This document shows, one piece after another, positions 41,075 to 49,619 of a stretch of DNA of 64,000 nucleotides. Each line of letters opens with the position of its first letter. The first letter of the stretch is position 1. The translations under genes were made by a program, and so were the position numbers. Location: the NCBI GenBank assembly GCA_020637195.1, contig JACJWK010000015.1:1-64000 (forward strand). The letters are read 5' to 3'. The stretch is from Microthrixaceae bacterium (GTDB taxonomy: Bacteria; Actinomycetota; Acidimicrobiia; Acidimicrobiales; DATDAH01). The notes under the pieces were generated by a model. The model was not told the DNA's origin and made no database searches. It saw nothing but the letters and a program-made list of their open reading frames with translations.

Positions 41075-41953
41075 TCAGCGGTGGAGCGAGAACCGGTCGT
41101 TGTGGGCCACCACCAGCCCGTCCGCCACGAGGCCCGCCGCGACCCGCTCGGCCCGGTCGTGCTCGCCGGGCCACCCCATGGTCGGCGCCAACGCCGACCG
41201 GGGAACGTCCCCCTGGCGCAGTGCGTCGACCAGTCGGCCACGACCCTGGCGGTCCGAGCCCTCGAAGCGCGACTGCCCCCCGCTCACGCCGGCCGAGCCG
41301 CGCGCCGGGTCGGGCGCCGGGCGGCCCGCCTCGAACCACGCGCACCCCACCGCCACGGGGCACTCCTCGCAACGCGGCGACCGCGGCGTGCAGCGGCCCG
41401 CGCCCAGGTCGAGCATGCCCTGGTTCCAGGCCCACGCCGCCCCCTCGGGCAGCCAGGCGTCCGCCGCCGCCTGCGCCTCGGTCGCGGTGAGCCGGCGCCC
41501 CGCCCGGCGCGCCAGCACCCGCGCCACGTTCGTGTCGACCACCGCCGCGTCGTGCTCGAAGGCGAAGGCCAGCACGGCGCGGGCGGTGTACGGGCCCACG
41601 CCGGGCAGCGCCAGCAGGGCCGGCAGGGAGTCCGGCACCGCGCCGGCGTGGCGCTCGACGACGACGGTCGCGGCCCGGTGCAGCTGCACCGCCCGGCGGT
41701 TGTAGCCGAGGCCGGCCCACTCGGTGACGACGTCCCCGGGCGCCGCGGTGGCGCAGGCCGCCGGCGTCGGGAACCGGTCGAGGAAGGCGTGGTACCTCGG
41801 GACGACGCGCGCCACCTGGGTCTGTTGCAGCATCGCCTCGCTGACGAGCACCGCCCAGGGGTCGCGCGTCCGCCGCCAGGGCAGGTCGCGGTGGGAGTCG
41901 GCCGACCACCGCAGCACCCCCGCCTGCTCGGGGGTCAGGCCGTCGAGCGACAC
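41075..41953 (-). CDS. mutY: A/G-specific adenine DNA glycosylase MutY
   Basis: A 292-residue MutY. The catalytic glutamate is in VSEAMLQQTQVARVVPRY (about 36-52), the helix-hairpin-helix is LPALLALPGVGPYTARAVLAFAF and the catalytic aspartate lies in AAVVDTNVARVLARR. The 4Fe-4S cysteines have the exact C-x6-C-x2-C-x5-C spacing in CTPRSPRCEECPVAVGC (about 187-203). It removes adenine opposite 8-oxoguanine. The C-terminal region is short, without a clear MutT-like domain. It overlaps the frameshifted methyltransferase gene by 19 bases. Confidence 0.93.
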   Translation of the reverse strand: MSLDGLTPEQAGVLRWSADSHRDLPWRRTRDPWAVLVSEAMLQQTQVARVVPRYHAFLDRFPTPAACATAAPGDVVTEWAGLGYNRRAVQLHRAATVVVERHAGAVPDSLPALLALPGVGPYTARAVLAFAFEHDAAVVDTNVARVLARRAGRRLTATEAQAAADAWLPEGAAWAWNQGMLDLGAGRCTPRSPRCEECPVAVGCAWFEAGRPAPDPARGSAGVSGGQSRFEGSDRQGRGRLVDALRQGDVPRSALAPTMGWPGEHDRAERVAAGLVADGLVVAHNDRFSLHR

Positions 41954-42733
41954 CGGTGGACCACCGTCTCGTGCGGGAAGCCGAAGCGCGGCCGTCCGGC
42001 CAGCTGCGGGTGGGTAGCGGCGAGGTCCCGCACCCGGTCGAGCGCAGCCGCCCGGGCGGCGTCGGGCAGCGCGGACACGAAGCTGGTCGACGCCGCCCGG
42101 CGCACCAGCAGCTCGGGGTCGACCGGCTGCTCCCAGCGCACGACCGAGCGCTCGACCGGCGACCACCCGCCCGTCGCGGCCAGCAGCGCCGCCCAGTCGA
42201 CCCCCTCGTCGTAGGGCTTGCCCGTCGCGCGGAACTCGGCGCTCGCCGGGTCGCCGGCGGCCGCCTCGACGAGCAGCTCGCCGAAGCGCCGGACCCAGTC
42301 GACCGACTCGTCCCGCACGTTCCACACGAGCGCGAGGCCCCCGCCCGGGCGCAGGCAGCGGTGGAGCTCGGCGAGCGCGACCGGGGCGTCGAACCAGTGG
42401 AACGCCTGCGCGACCACGGCGGCGTCCACCGAGGCGTCGGGCAGGGGCAGGGCCTCGGCGGTTCCCTCCAGCACCTCGGCCCCGGGCACTCGCTCGGCGA
42501 GCTCGCTCCGCATGGCCGCCACCGGCTCGACGGCCACGACCTCGGCGCCGGACGGGACGAGGAGCCGGGTGAGCTTGCCGGTGCCGGCGGCCAGGTCGAG
42601 ACCGGCGGCCGGGGCCCAGGCCGAGGGCGTCGACCAGCAGGGCGACGACCTCGGGCGGGTAGCCGGGCCGGGCGGCCTCGTAGTCGTCGGCGCCCCGCTG
42701 GAAGCCGCGGGCGGCGGCGTCGCGGACCGTCAT
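41935..42733 (-). pseudogene. SAM-dependent methyltransferase with a single frameshift
   Basis: Two frames together make one class I methyltransferase. The 5' part gives MTVRDAAARGFQRGADDYEAARPGYPPEVVALLVDALGLGPG, and a second frame continues AGLDLAAGTGKLTRLLVPSGAEVVAVEPVAAMRSELAERVPGAEV to the stop. The break lies at about 42607-42618, in a GGCCGGGGCC run. The span is 799 bases, one more than a multiple of three, which fits a single inserted base. It could be a real mutation or a sequencing error. The product would be a 265-residue Methyltransf_11-like enzyme. Confidence 0.75.
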
Positions 42734-43494
42734 CGGTCGCCCTCGTCGGCCGCGGCGACGACGGCATCGGCCCACCGCCGGTAGCCGGCGTCGCTGGGGT
42801 GGTAGTCGTCGGCCGCGAACAACCGCCCCGGGTCGCGCCGGAAGGCCGGACCGGTCTCGCCCGCGATGTCCACGTAAGGGTGACCGCCCGCCGACGCCAG
42901 GTCGTGGATCACGGCGTCGAGCGTGCCACCCCGCACACCGGCGAGGAAGCGCAGCGGCTGGGCCAGCCGGGGCGGTGAGCCGAGGTCGGGCACGCCGAGC
43001 AGCACGACGCGAGCGTCCGGGGGGAGCGCGTCGAGCACCGCCTGGTACCGACGCCGGAAGTCGCCCGACCGGGTGAGGTGGACCGCGTCGTTCGCGCCGA
43101 CGCTGACGTAGACGGTGTCGGTCCCGGCCGGCACCGCGCCGACCTGGTCGTCGAGGACGTCGCCGACGCGGGCCCCCGACTCGGCCAGCACCGTGAGGCG
43201 CACGGGATGGTCGGCCGCGGCCGCGACCTGTCTCGGCAGGGAGCCCTCCGCCGAGGAGGCGCCCACCCCGGCGGCGGTCGAGTCCCCGAGCCACACCACC
43301 GGCTCGGTCGCGCCGGCGCGGCCGGCGCCCACCAACCCGTCGAGGTCGAGCGGTTCGCGGTCCTCGAGGTCCGGGCCGCGGCGAGCCAGCAGCACCTCGA
43401 CCACGAGGAGCCCGAGGGTGCCGACGACCAGCGCGGCGGCCACCACCCCGACGCGACGGACGAGCCGCCCCGCCCGACGCGACGGCGCGACCAC
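42730..43494 (-). CDS. SGNH/GDSL hydrolase with N-terminal anchor
   Basis: About 254 residues. A hydrophobic segment at about 15-35 (VGVVAAALVVGTLGLLVVEVLLA) anchors an extracytoplasmic SGNH domain. Block I is VVWLGDSTAAGVGA (GDS), block III VYVSVGANDAVH (GxND) and block V FAADDYHPSDAGYRRWA (DxxH). All catalytic residues are present. GTG at 43494 is the chosen start; earlier in-frame codons overlap the MaoC gene. The stop overlaps the methyltransferase ATG. An esterase acting on cell-surface lipids or glycans is likely. Confidence 0.82.
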   Translation of the reverse strand: MVAPSRRAGRLVRRVGVVAAALVVGTLGLLVVEVLLARRGPDLEDREPLDLDGLVGAGRAGATEPVVWLGDSTAAGVGASSAEGSLPRQVAAAADHPVRLTVLAESGARVGDVLDDQVGAVPAGTDTVYVSVGANDAVHLTRSGDFRRRYQAVLDALPPDARVVLLGVPDLGSPPRLAQPLRFLAGVRGGTLDAVIHDLASAGGHPYVDIAGETGPAFRRDPGRLFAADDYHPSDAGYRRWADAVVAAADEGDR

Positions 43495-43508
43495 GGGGCG
43501 GCGCAGGC

Positions 43509-44027
43509 TCAGCCCTCGTCCCAGATGGTCTCGTCGTACGGGCGCTGGCGGGGCGGCGCGGCGTCGCGCTTCCACACCATGACCTTGCGGCGGAAGTAGC
43601 AGACCTCCTCACCGCGCTGGTTGATGCCCTTGGTCTCGACGGTGACGACGCCCCGGTCGTCCTTCGAGCTGGACTCCCGCTTGTCGAGCACCTTCGTCTC
43701 GGCGTAGATGGTGTCGCCGTGGAACGTGGGCCGGCGGTGGGTGAGCGACTCGATCTCGAGGTTGGCGATGGCCGACCCGCTCACGTCGGGGACGCTCATG
43801 CCGAGCACGAGCGAGTACACGAGGTTGCCCACCACCACGTTCTTCTTGTGCACGGTCTCGTTCTCGGCGAACCACTCGTTGGTGTGCAGCGGATGGTGGT
43901 TCATCGTGATCATGCAGAAGAGGTGGTCGTCGTACTCGGTGATGGTCTTGCCCGGCCAGTGGCGGTAGACGTCGCCGACCTCGAAGTCCTCGAGGTAGCG
44001 GCCGAAGGGGCGGTCGTAGGTGGTCAC
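43509..44027 (-). CDS. MaoC-like hotdog-fold dehydratase
   Basis: A 172-residue hotdog protein. It starts FGRYLEDFEVGDVYRHWPGKTITEYDDHLFCMITMNHHPLHTNEWFAE; the Asp-His pair of the MaoC hydratase motif lies within it. The later part, NLVYSLVLGMSVPDVSGSAIANLEIESLTHRRPTFHGDTIYAETKVLDKR, is typical of mesaconyl-CoA/methylmalyl-CoA dehydratase-like MaoC members. It is divergent from the 44188 acyl-CoA dehydrogenase. A CitE-like lyase is encoded 3 kb away, so C4-C5 acyl-CoA metabolism is a possible shared theme. Confidence 0.82.
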   Translation of the reverse strand: MTTYDRPFGRYLEDFEVGDVYRHWPGKTITEYDDHLFCMITMNHHPLHTNEWFAENETVHKKNVVVGNLVYSLVLGMSVPDVSGSAIANLEIESLTHRRPTFHGDTIYAETKVLDKRESSSKDDRGVVTVETKGINQRGEEVCYFRRKVMVWKRDAAPPRQRPYDETIWDEG

Positions 44028-44174
44028 GGGAGGCCTTTCTCGCGGTCGCGTTCCCCCTCGTTGTAGTCGGGCCGGTCCGGCGGCGGCGAGTGCAGGCCGG
44101 GCGCCCGGCGGCGGCGTCGGGACCGGGCGGGAGCACGCGACGGCCTGGGATGGTCGCCGGAGGCTACTGATCGG

Positions 44175-44180
44175 TAACTT
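44175..44180 (+). promoter_or_regulatory. -10 box, leaderless promoter
   Basis: TAACTT ends 7 bases before the ATG at 44188. A near-palindromic TACTGATCGGTA (44165-44176) overlaps it and may be a regulator site. Confidence 0.5.
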
Positions 44181-44187
44181 GCGGGTC

Positions 44188-45807
44188 ATGAGCGATGTGA
44201 CCGCCCCCGACCTCGACGCCGCCGCCGGCGCCGTCGACCTCGCCCGCGGCGTCGTGGCCGCCGCCACCGCCCGCCTCGCCGAGGTGGGCCTCGACGACCA
44301 CCAGGCGCTCGCCTACGACCTCGCCCACGCGGCGTCGGCCGTCGAGATGGGGAGTGGCCTGCTCGGCTACGGCGCCCGGGGCGACACCGAGGGCCGCATC
44401 GCCTGCGCCTTCGTGGCGGACGCGGTGGCCGACCTCGCCGCCAAGGTGTTCGGCCGCGAGGGCGACTGGGGCGTCGAGGCGGGTGCGCTCGACGGCGCCC
44501 GGGCCTTCGTGGCCGCCTACCGCGACCCCGCCTTCCTGGCGGCGCTGGCCGACGACGAGGGTCCCCGCCACCTCGACGCCGACTTCGAGCTGGTGCAGGA
44601 CACGTTCCGCCGGTTCGCCGAGGACAAGATCCGGCCCGCCGCCGAGCACGTGCACCGCACGAACGCCGACGTGCCCGAGGACATCATCTCGGGCCTCGCC
44701 GAGATGGGCGGCTTCGGCCTGTCCGTCCCCGAGGAGTACGGCGGCTTCGCCGGCGGCGGCGAGAGCGACTACCTCGGCATGGTGGTGGCCACCGAGGAGC
44801 TCTCCCGGGGGTCGCTCGGCATCGGTGGCTCGCTGATCACCCGTCCCGAGATCCTCACCCGCGCCCTCGTCAAGGGTGGCACCGAGGCCCAGAAGCAGGA
44901 GTGGCTGCCCAAGCTGGCGACCGCCGAGGTCATGGCCGCCGTCGCGGTGACCGAGCCCGACTACGGCTCCGACGTGGCCGGCATCAAGGTCACCGCCACG
45001 CCCACCGAGGGCGGCTGGCTCGTGAACGGCGTCAAGACCTGGTGCACGTTCGGGGCGCGGGCCGATGCCCTCATGCTCCTGGCCCGCACCGACCCCGACC
45101 GCTCGAAGACCCACCGGGGCCTGTCGATGTTCGTCGTGCCCAAGCCACGCGGCGAGGGCCACGGGTTCGAGTTCACCCAGGAGGTCGGCGCCGACGGCGG
45201 CGCACCCGGCGGCGGGAAGATGGAGGGCCGCGCCATCGACACCATCGGCTACCGGGGCATGCACTCCTACGAGATCGCCCTCGAGGACTGGTTCGTCGCC
45301 GCCGACAACCAGGTGGGGGGCGAGGAGGGGCTCGGGAAGGGCTTCTACTACCAGATGGAGGGCTTCGAGAACGGGCGCCTCCAGACCGCGGCCCGGGCCG
45401 TCGGCGTGATGCAGGCCGCCTACGAGGAGGCCCGCCAGTACGCCCTCGACCGCCAGGTCTTCGGCCAGCCCATCGCCGACTACCAGCTCACCAAGGTGAA
45501 GCTGGCCCGCATGGCCGTGCTCATCCAGGCCAGCCGCCAGTACTCCTACGAGGTGGCCCGGATGATGGCCAACGGCGAGGGCGCCCTCGAGGCCTCGATG
45601 GTGAAGGCCTACGTGTGCCGGGCCGCCGAGTGGGTCACCCGCGAGGCCATGCAGATCCACGGCGGCTTCGGCTACGCCGAGGAGTACCCGGTCAGCCGCT
45701 ACTTCGTCGACGCCCGCGTGCTGTCGATCTTCGAGGGCGCCGACGAGACCCTGTGCCTGAAGGTCATCGCGAGGCGCCTCCTCGACCGCCAGAAGGCCGC
45801 CGCCTGA
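44188..45807 (+). CDS. Acyl-CoA dehydrogenase with N-terminal extension
   Basis: A 539-residue acyl-CoA dehydrogenase. An extra helical domain occupies about residues 1-120 (DLARGVVAAATARLAEVGLDDHQALAYDLAHAASAVEMG). It is followed by the canonical dehydrogenase: FRRFAEDKIRPAAEHVHRTNADVPEDIISGLAEMG, VTEPDYGSDVAGIKVTA and QIHGGFGYAEEYPVSRYFVDARVLSIFEGADETL, whose FEGADET carries the catalytic glutamate. FAD-dependent fatty acyl-CoA oxidation is inferred. The hairpin at 45839 lies just after the stop. Confidence 0.88.
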   Translation: MSDVTAPDLDAAAGAVDLARGVVAAATARLAEVGLDDHQALAYDLAHAASAVEMGSGLLGYGARGDTEGRIACAFVADAVADLAAKVFGREGDWGVEAGALDGARAFVAAYRDPAFLAALADDEGPRHLDADFELVQDTFRRFAEDKIRPAAEHVHRTNADVPEDIISGLAEMGGFGLSVPEEYGGFAGGGESDYLGMVVATEELSRGSLGIGGSLITRPEILTRALVKGGTEAQKQEWLPKLATAEVMAAVAVTEPDYGSDVAGIKVTATPTEGGWLVNGVKTWCTFGARADALMLLARTDPDRSKTHRGLSMFVVPKPRGEGHGFEFTQEVGADGGAPGGGKMEGRAIDTIGYRGMHSYEIALEDWFVAADNQVGGEEGLGKGFYYQMEGFENGRLQTAARAVGVMQAAYEEARQYALDRQVFGQPIADYQLTKVKLARMAVLIQASRQYSYEVARMMANGEGALEASMVKAYVCRAAEWVTREAMQIHGGFGYAEEYPVSRYFVDARVLSIFEGADETLCLKVIARRLLDRQKAAA

Positions 45808-45838
45808 CCCTCGGTCGGCGCCGGCGGACCCCGAACCC

Positions 45839-45883
45839 CGTTCTCGAGGCAATGGCCCCCGGTTTCCGGGGGCTATTGCCTCG
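45839..45883. repeat. 45-bp hairpin repeat, copy 1
   Basis: The 45 bases are identical to 46877-46921. Within them an 18-bp stem with one G-T mismatch surrounds a TTT loop (stem arms CGAGGCAATGGCCCCCGG and CCGGGGGCTATTGCCTCG). It lies 31 bases after the acyl-CoA dehydrogenase stop and could serve as its terminator, as well as the left boundary of the inserted gene. Confidence 0.85.
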
Positions 45884-45934
45884 AGTTAGTTCTGCCCTCT
45901 TGACGTTTCATGCTGTTTCAGCGTTTCTAGGTGC

Positions 45935-46873
45935 ATGGCAAACGGAATCGACCTCGCCATCAGCGTCCTGGCGGCCCGTCAACTCAGCGTGTTCGCCCGG
46001 GCCCAGGCCCTCGCTCTCGGCGCCGACGACAAGCTGATCGCACGGCGCCTCAGTAGCGGTCGGTGGATCCGGGTCGCTCCCGGGGTGTACGGCTTCCCTG
46101 GCGTGCCCGAGTCGTTCGATCGGAGCGTGTGGATCGCGCTGCTCGGCACGAGCCCGCTGGCCGTCGTCTCGTTCCAGACTGCTGCGGCCTACCACCACTA
46201 CGCCGGGTTCCCGGAGGGCCGCATCGTGCTGACGGTCCCACACGGCGGGCACCACCGCATCGAGGGCGCCTTCGTCCATCAGATCAGCGACGTGCTCCCC
46301 CACCACCTCACGATCGTCAGGGGCATGCCGTGCACCACACCCGAGCGCACGGCCGTCGATCTTGCGGCGGTCTGTAGCTTCCCTCGGCTCTTCGAGAGCC
46401 TGGACGACGCCCGGGTCAAGGGTCGCGTCGACGTCTCCGGCATCGGCGTCGTGCTGCGCGACGTCGCCAGGCGGGGCAAGCCCGGCATCGCCAAGATGGC
46501 CCGGGTGCTGGACAAGCTCGAGCCGGGCAAGGTCCCGTCGCAGAGCGTCCTGGAGCGCAAGCTCCACGAGCTGCTCGAGAAGGGCGGCGAGCCGCCGCTG
46601 GTGCGGCAGTACCCACACCCGGGACGGGCCCTGCCCGCGGCCTGCGTCGACGGCGCCTACGTCGAGGCCAAGATGATCGTCGAGGTCGACGGCCGGCGCT
46701 GGCACACCCGCATCGCCGACCTCAAACGGGACCACGACCGCGACAACGAGGCCGGCCGGGCTGGCTGGTTCACGCTGCGCCTGCTCTACGAGGACGTCGT
46801 CGGCGACGCCGAGGGCCAGTGCGCCCTCATCAGGGAGACCCGTCTGATGCGCCTCGCACAACTCGCCGCGTGA
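45935..46873 (+). CDS. AbiEi-type antitoxin-domain/DUF559 nuclease-fold protein
   Basis: A 312-residue protein. The first 110 residues resemble the AbiEi-like winged-helix domain (SVFARAQALALGADDKLIARRLSSGRWIRVAPGVYGFPG, a DNA-binding fold of type IV toxin-antitoxin antitoxins). The C-terminal 100 residues match DUF559, a Vsr-related endonuclease-like fold (VEAKMIVEVDGRRWHTRIADLKRDHDRDNEAGRAGWFTLRLLYEDVV). Such proteins are common in actinobacterial accessory DNA; function unclear. Bounded by 45-bp identical repeats. No partner toxin is present. Confidence 0.72.
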   Translation: MANGIDLAISVLAARQLSVFARAQALALGADDKLIARRLSSGRWIRVAPGVYGFPGVPESFDRSVWIALLGTSPLAVVSFQTAAAYHHYAGFPEGRIVLTVPHGGHHRIEGAFVHQISDVLPHHLTIVRGMPCTTPERTAVDLAAVCSFPRLFESLDDARVKGRVDVSGIGVVLRDVARRGKPGIAKMARVLDKLEPGKVPSQSVLERKLHELLEKGGEPPLVRQYPHPGRALPAACVDGAYVEAKMIVEVDGRRWHTRIADLKRDHDRDNEAGRAGWFTLRLLYEDVVGDAEGQCALIRETRLMRLAQLAA

Positions 46874-46876
46874 GCG

Positions 46877-46921
46877 CGTTCTCGAGGCAATGGCCCCCGG
46901 TTTCCGGGGGCTATTGCCTCG
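46877..46921. repeat. 45-bp hairpin repeat, copy 2
   Basis: Identical to 45839-45883, starting 4 bases after the AbiEi/DUF559 stop codon and ending 9 bases before the stop of the convergent lyase gene. It can act as a terminator for either neighbour. Confidence 0.85.
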
Positions 46922-46930
46922 GGTTCGTCG

Positions 46931-47875
46931 TCAGCTCGCCGGGGTGCGGGTGAAGCCGGCGCGCTCGCCGCGGGCGACCACCTTCAGCGCCACCTTGCGG
47001 CTGGCCTCGTCGATCATCTCGTCGCCCATCATCACCGCGCCCTTGCGGTCGCCGGTGGTGGTGGCCTCCTCGTAGGCGTCGAGCACGGCCCAGGCGTGGT
47101 CGAACTGCTCCTGGTTCGGGCCGAACACCTCGTTGAGGATGGTCACCTGGTCGGGGTGCAGCGCCCACTTGCCGTCGTAGCCGAGGATCTGGGTGCGGGT
47201 GCAGTAGTCGCGGAAGCCCTCGGGGTCGCGCACCTTCACGTACGGCCCGTCGATGACCTGGAGGCCGTTGGCCCGGCCCGCCATCAAGATCTTCATGAAC
47301 GGGTAGTGGAAGTAGTCACCGGGGTACTCGGGGATCTGGAGGCCGCCCTGCAGCGACGGCATCTCCATCGAGGCCGAGAAGTCGACCGGTCCGAGGATGA
47401 TGGTCTCGGTGCGGGGGGAGGCGGCGCAGATCTCCTCGACGTTGATGAGGCCCTGGGCGGTCTCGATCTGGGCCTCGATGCCGATGTGGCCGATCGGCAG
47501 GCCCGCCTTCTTCTCGACCTGGGTGAGGAGCAGGTCCATGGCCACCACCTCGGCCGCGGTCTGCACCTTGGGGAGCATGACCTCCTCGAGGCGCTCGCCG
47601 GCGTTGCCCACCACCTCGATGACGTCGTAGGCGGTCCACTCGGTGTCCCAGGCGTTCACCCGGACGCAGAGCACCTTCTCGCCCCAGTCCTGGTTCTTGA
47701 TGGCGTCGACCACCTTGGCCCGGGCGGCCTCCTTCTCGAGGGGCGAGACCGAGTCCTCGAGGTCGAGGAAGATCATGTCGGCGGGGATGCCGGGACCCTT
47801 GCCCAGCATCTTCTCGCTGGATCCGGGGATCGACAGGCAGGAGCGGCGGGGCAGGTTGCGCGTGCGTTCGGACAT
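46931..47875 (-). CDS. HpcH/HpaI-type lyase (CitE/malyl-CoA lyase-like)
   Basis: A 314-residue TIM-barrel lyase. The N-terminus RSCLSIPGSSEKMLGKGPGIPADMIFLDLEDSV, then LCVRVNAWDTEW, the acidic metal-binding IGIEAQIETAQGLINVEEICAA and the C-terminal WALHPDQVTILNEVFGPNQEQ match the L-malyl-CoA/beta-methylmalyl-CoA lyase and CitE-like family. It cleaves or condenses a hydroxyacyl-CoA with glyoxylate or acetyl-CoA; the exact substrate is unknown. It is convergent with the AbiEi gene and separated from it by the second 45-bp repeat. Confidence 0.83.
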   Translation of the reverse strand: MSERTRNLPRRSCLSIPGSSEKMLGKGPGIPADMIFLDLEDSVSPLEKEAARAKVVDAIKNQDWGEKVLCVRVNAWDTEWTAYDVIEVVGNAGERLEEVMLPKVQTAAEVVAMDLLLTQVEKKAGLPIGHIGIEAQIETAQGLINVEEICAASPRTETIILGPVDFSASMEMPSLQGGLQIPEYPGDYFHYPFMKILMAGRANGLQVIDGPYVKVRDPEGFRDYCTRTQILGYDGKWALHPDQVTILNEVFGPNQEQFDHAWAVLDAYEEATTTGDRKGAVMMGDEMIDEASRKVALKVVARGERAGFTRTPAS

Positions 47876-47926
47876 GCGCCGATGCTACGTCCGGGTCTTC
47901 CGGGCGGGCCAAGCCCGCCCGGCTGC

Positions 47927-49129
47927 TCAGGCCTGCAGTTGCGCCGGCGTGAGCGGCTCGGAGAGCAGTCGCCCGAAGCGGGCGGGGTCGCCGCCCACCC
48001 ACGCGCGGCACAGGGGCAGGCCCTCGACGTAGCAGCTGATGTAGGACCGCCACGTCGGGTCGGACAGGAACGAGACCGCCTTCTCGGCCCGGGCCCGGGG
48101 CAGCAGCGACCAGCGCTCGAGGTAGGCCACCGCCTCGTCGGGGTCGGCACCGTCCTCGTGCAACAGCAGCGCCGCGTTGCCCCGCACGGTGTCGAGGGAC
48201 TGCGTGGCCACCGCCACCCGGGCCACCACCTCGGCGTCGTAGGGGACGGCGAGGGGGCGCAGGTGCTCGGCCACCACCGGCTCGGGCCGCTCCCCCACCA
48301 GCACCTCGAGCCCGAGGTCGGCGAGCCCCTCGGCCAGCAGGCACTGCGGCGTGCCCACGAGGAAGATGGTCTCCTCGAGGTGGCCCTGGCGGCGCACGAG
48401 CCCGACCTCCTTGCGGCTGTGCTCGGTGTGGTGGCCCGGGTAGGCCTCGTGGGCGACCAGGTGGGCCAGCGTCGGGCTGAGCACGGGCAGGTCGACGTTG
48501 ATGGCCACCCGGCTGCGCAGCCCGCCCTCGTAGTAGTTGAAGCCCGACCACGGCCGGTCGCGCACCAGCTCGAACTCGACGTGCTCGCCCTCGGGCAGGC
48601 CGAACGCCTCGTCGGTGCGGGCGCGGAAGTCCTCGGCGAGCGAGGCGATGGCGTCGCCGAGGCGGTCGGGCGGCACCGCCTGCGCCTCGCGCCACGTGCC
48701 GTAGCGCTCGGCCAGCGGGCCGGAGCCGGGCAGGACCTCGTCGAGGGCCGCGTGGGCGGCGGCGAAGCGGTCCTCGGGCACGCGCCGGGGGCGCACGCCG
48801 TAGCAGGACTCGACCTCGTCCGAGTACCCGATGGCGTCGCCGCGGAGCTTGGCCGCGGTCGTGACCAGACCGGCGCACTGGGCCCGCAGCCACCGACGCC
48901 GGCCGGCGTCCAGCCCGTCGAGGTCGCCGGGGCCGTCGAGGTCGGCCACCAGGCGCGACGCCTCGGCGACGAGCTCGCCGAGCGCGACCCGGGGCTCGGC
49001 CTCGACCCGCCGCGCCAGCGCCGGCGGTCCGTAGTAGGCGTCGACGAGCCCGTCGAGGTGGCGCCCGAGGCGCAGGCCGAGCAGCAGGTAGCGCTCGACG
49101 AGCGCGGAGCCGGCCGTCATCGGCCGCAT
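47927..49129 (-). CDS. DUF885-like zinc metallopeptidase
   Basis: A 400-residue protein. The gluzincin motif VAHEAYPGHHTEHSRKE (HExxH read as HEAYPGHH, about 225-235) and the later glutamate in LLAEGLADLG are diagnostic of DUF885/ M32-related proteins. FNYYEGGLRSRVAINVDLPV precedes it. The family is often large and secreted, but this shorter version has no signal peptide, so a cytoplasmic peptidase is likely. Starts at 49129 (MRP) or 49120. It follows the PPOX gene with 2 bases between. Confidence 0.75.
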   Translation of the reverse strand: MRPMTAGSALVERYLLLGLRLGRHLDGLVDAYYGPPALARRVEAEPRVALGELVAEASRLVADLDGPGDLDGLDAGRRRWLRAQCAGLVTTAAKLRGDAIGYSDEVESCYGVRPRRVPEDRFAAAHAALDEVLPGSGPLAERYGTWREAQAVPPDRLGDAIASLAEDFRARTDEAFGLPEGEHVEFELVRDRPWSGFNYYEGGLRSRVAINVDLPVLSPTLAHLVAHEAYPGHHTEHSRKEVGLVRRQGHLEETIFLVGTPQCLLAEGLADLGLEVLVGERPEPVVAEHLRPLAVPYDAEVVARVAVATQSLDTVRGNAALLLHEDGADPDEAVAYLERWSLLPRARAEKAVSFLSDPTWRSYISCYVEGLPLCRAWVGGDPARFGRLLSEPLTPAQLQA

Positions 49130-49131
49130 GG

Positions 49132-49596
49132 TCAGTAGGTGCCGCCGAGCTTGTTGTGGTCCCACGACACCACCTTCTCGGCGGTGATGACCACGGCCGA
49201 GCGCTTGTGGGCGAGGCCCGCCGCCACCGCGTCGAGGTCGTCCGGGTTCTCCACGCCGAAGTAGCGGTCCACCACGGAGCGGGCCACCGGCATCACGACG
49301 TCCGGGTCCTCGGTGACCTCGGCGGTCCCGACCAGTTCGACCCCGCGGAGGTGCTCGTACTCGTCACCGTCCTCGACCAGCACCGTGATCCGGTTGTCCC
49401 GGCGCAGGTTCTTGATCTTCTGCGACTTGGTGAACGTCTCGAACGCCGGCTTGCCGTCGATGAACCCGTACCACATGGCCACCAGGTGGATGTTGCCGTC
49501 GGGGCCGAAGGTGGCGATGTTCATGGTCTGGCGCTCGTGGAGGAACGCGTCGACCTCCTCATCGGTCATGCGGACGAGATCACGGCGGGAGGGCAT
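49132..49596 (-). CDS. PPOX-fold (pyridoxamine-5'-phosphate oxidase-like) protein
   Basis: A 154-residue split-barrel flavin/F420-binding protein. VDAFLHERQTMNIATFGPDGNIHLVAMWYGFIDGKPAFETFTKSQKIKNLRRDNRITVLVEDG is typical of F420-dependent TIGR-type PPOX proteins. Such proteins usually reduce small substrates with F420H2 or bind FMN; the substrate is not known. It is on the minus strand directly upstream of the metallopeptidase and is probably co-transcribed with it. Confidence 0.82.
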   Translation of the reverse strand: MPSRRDLVRMTDEEVDAFLHERQTMNIATFGPDGNIHLVAMWYGFIDGKPAFETFTKSQKIKNLRRDNRITVLVEDGDEYEHLRGVELVGTAEVTEDPDVVMPVARSVVDRYFGVENPDDLDAVAAGLAHKRSAVVITAEKVVSWDHNKLGGTY

Positions 49597-49619
49597 GCGG
49601 CGATGCTACGGCCCGGCGG

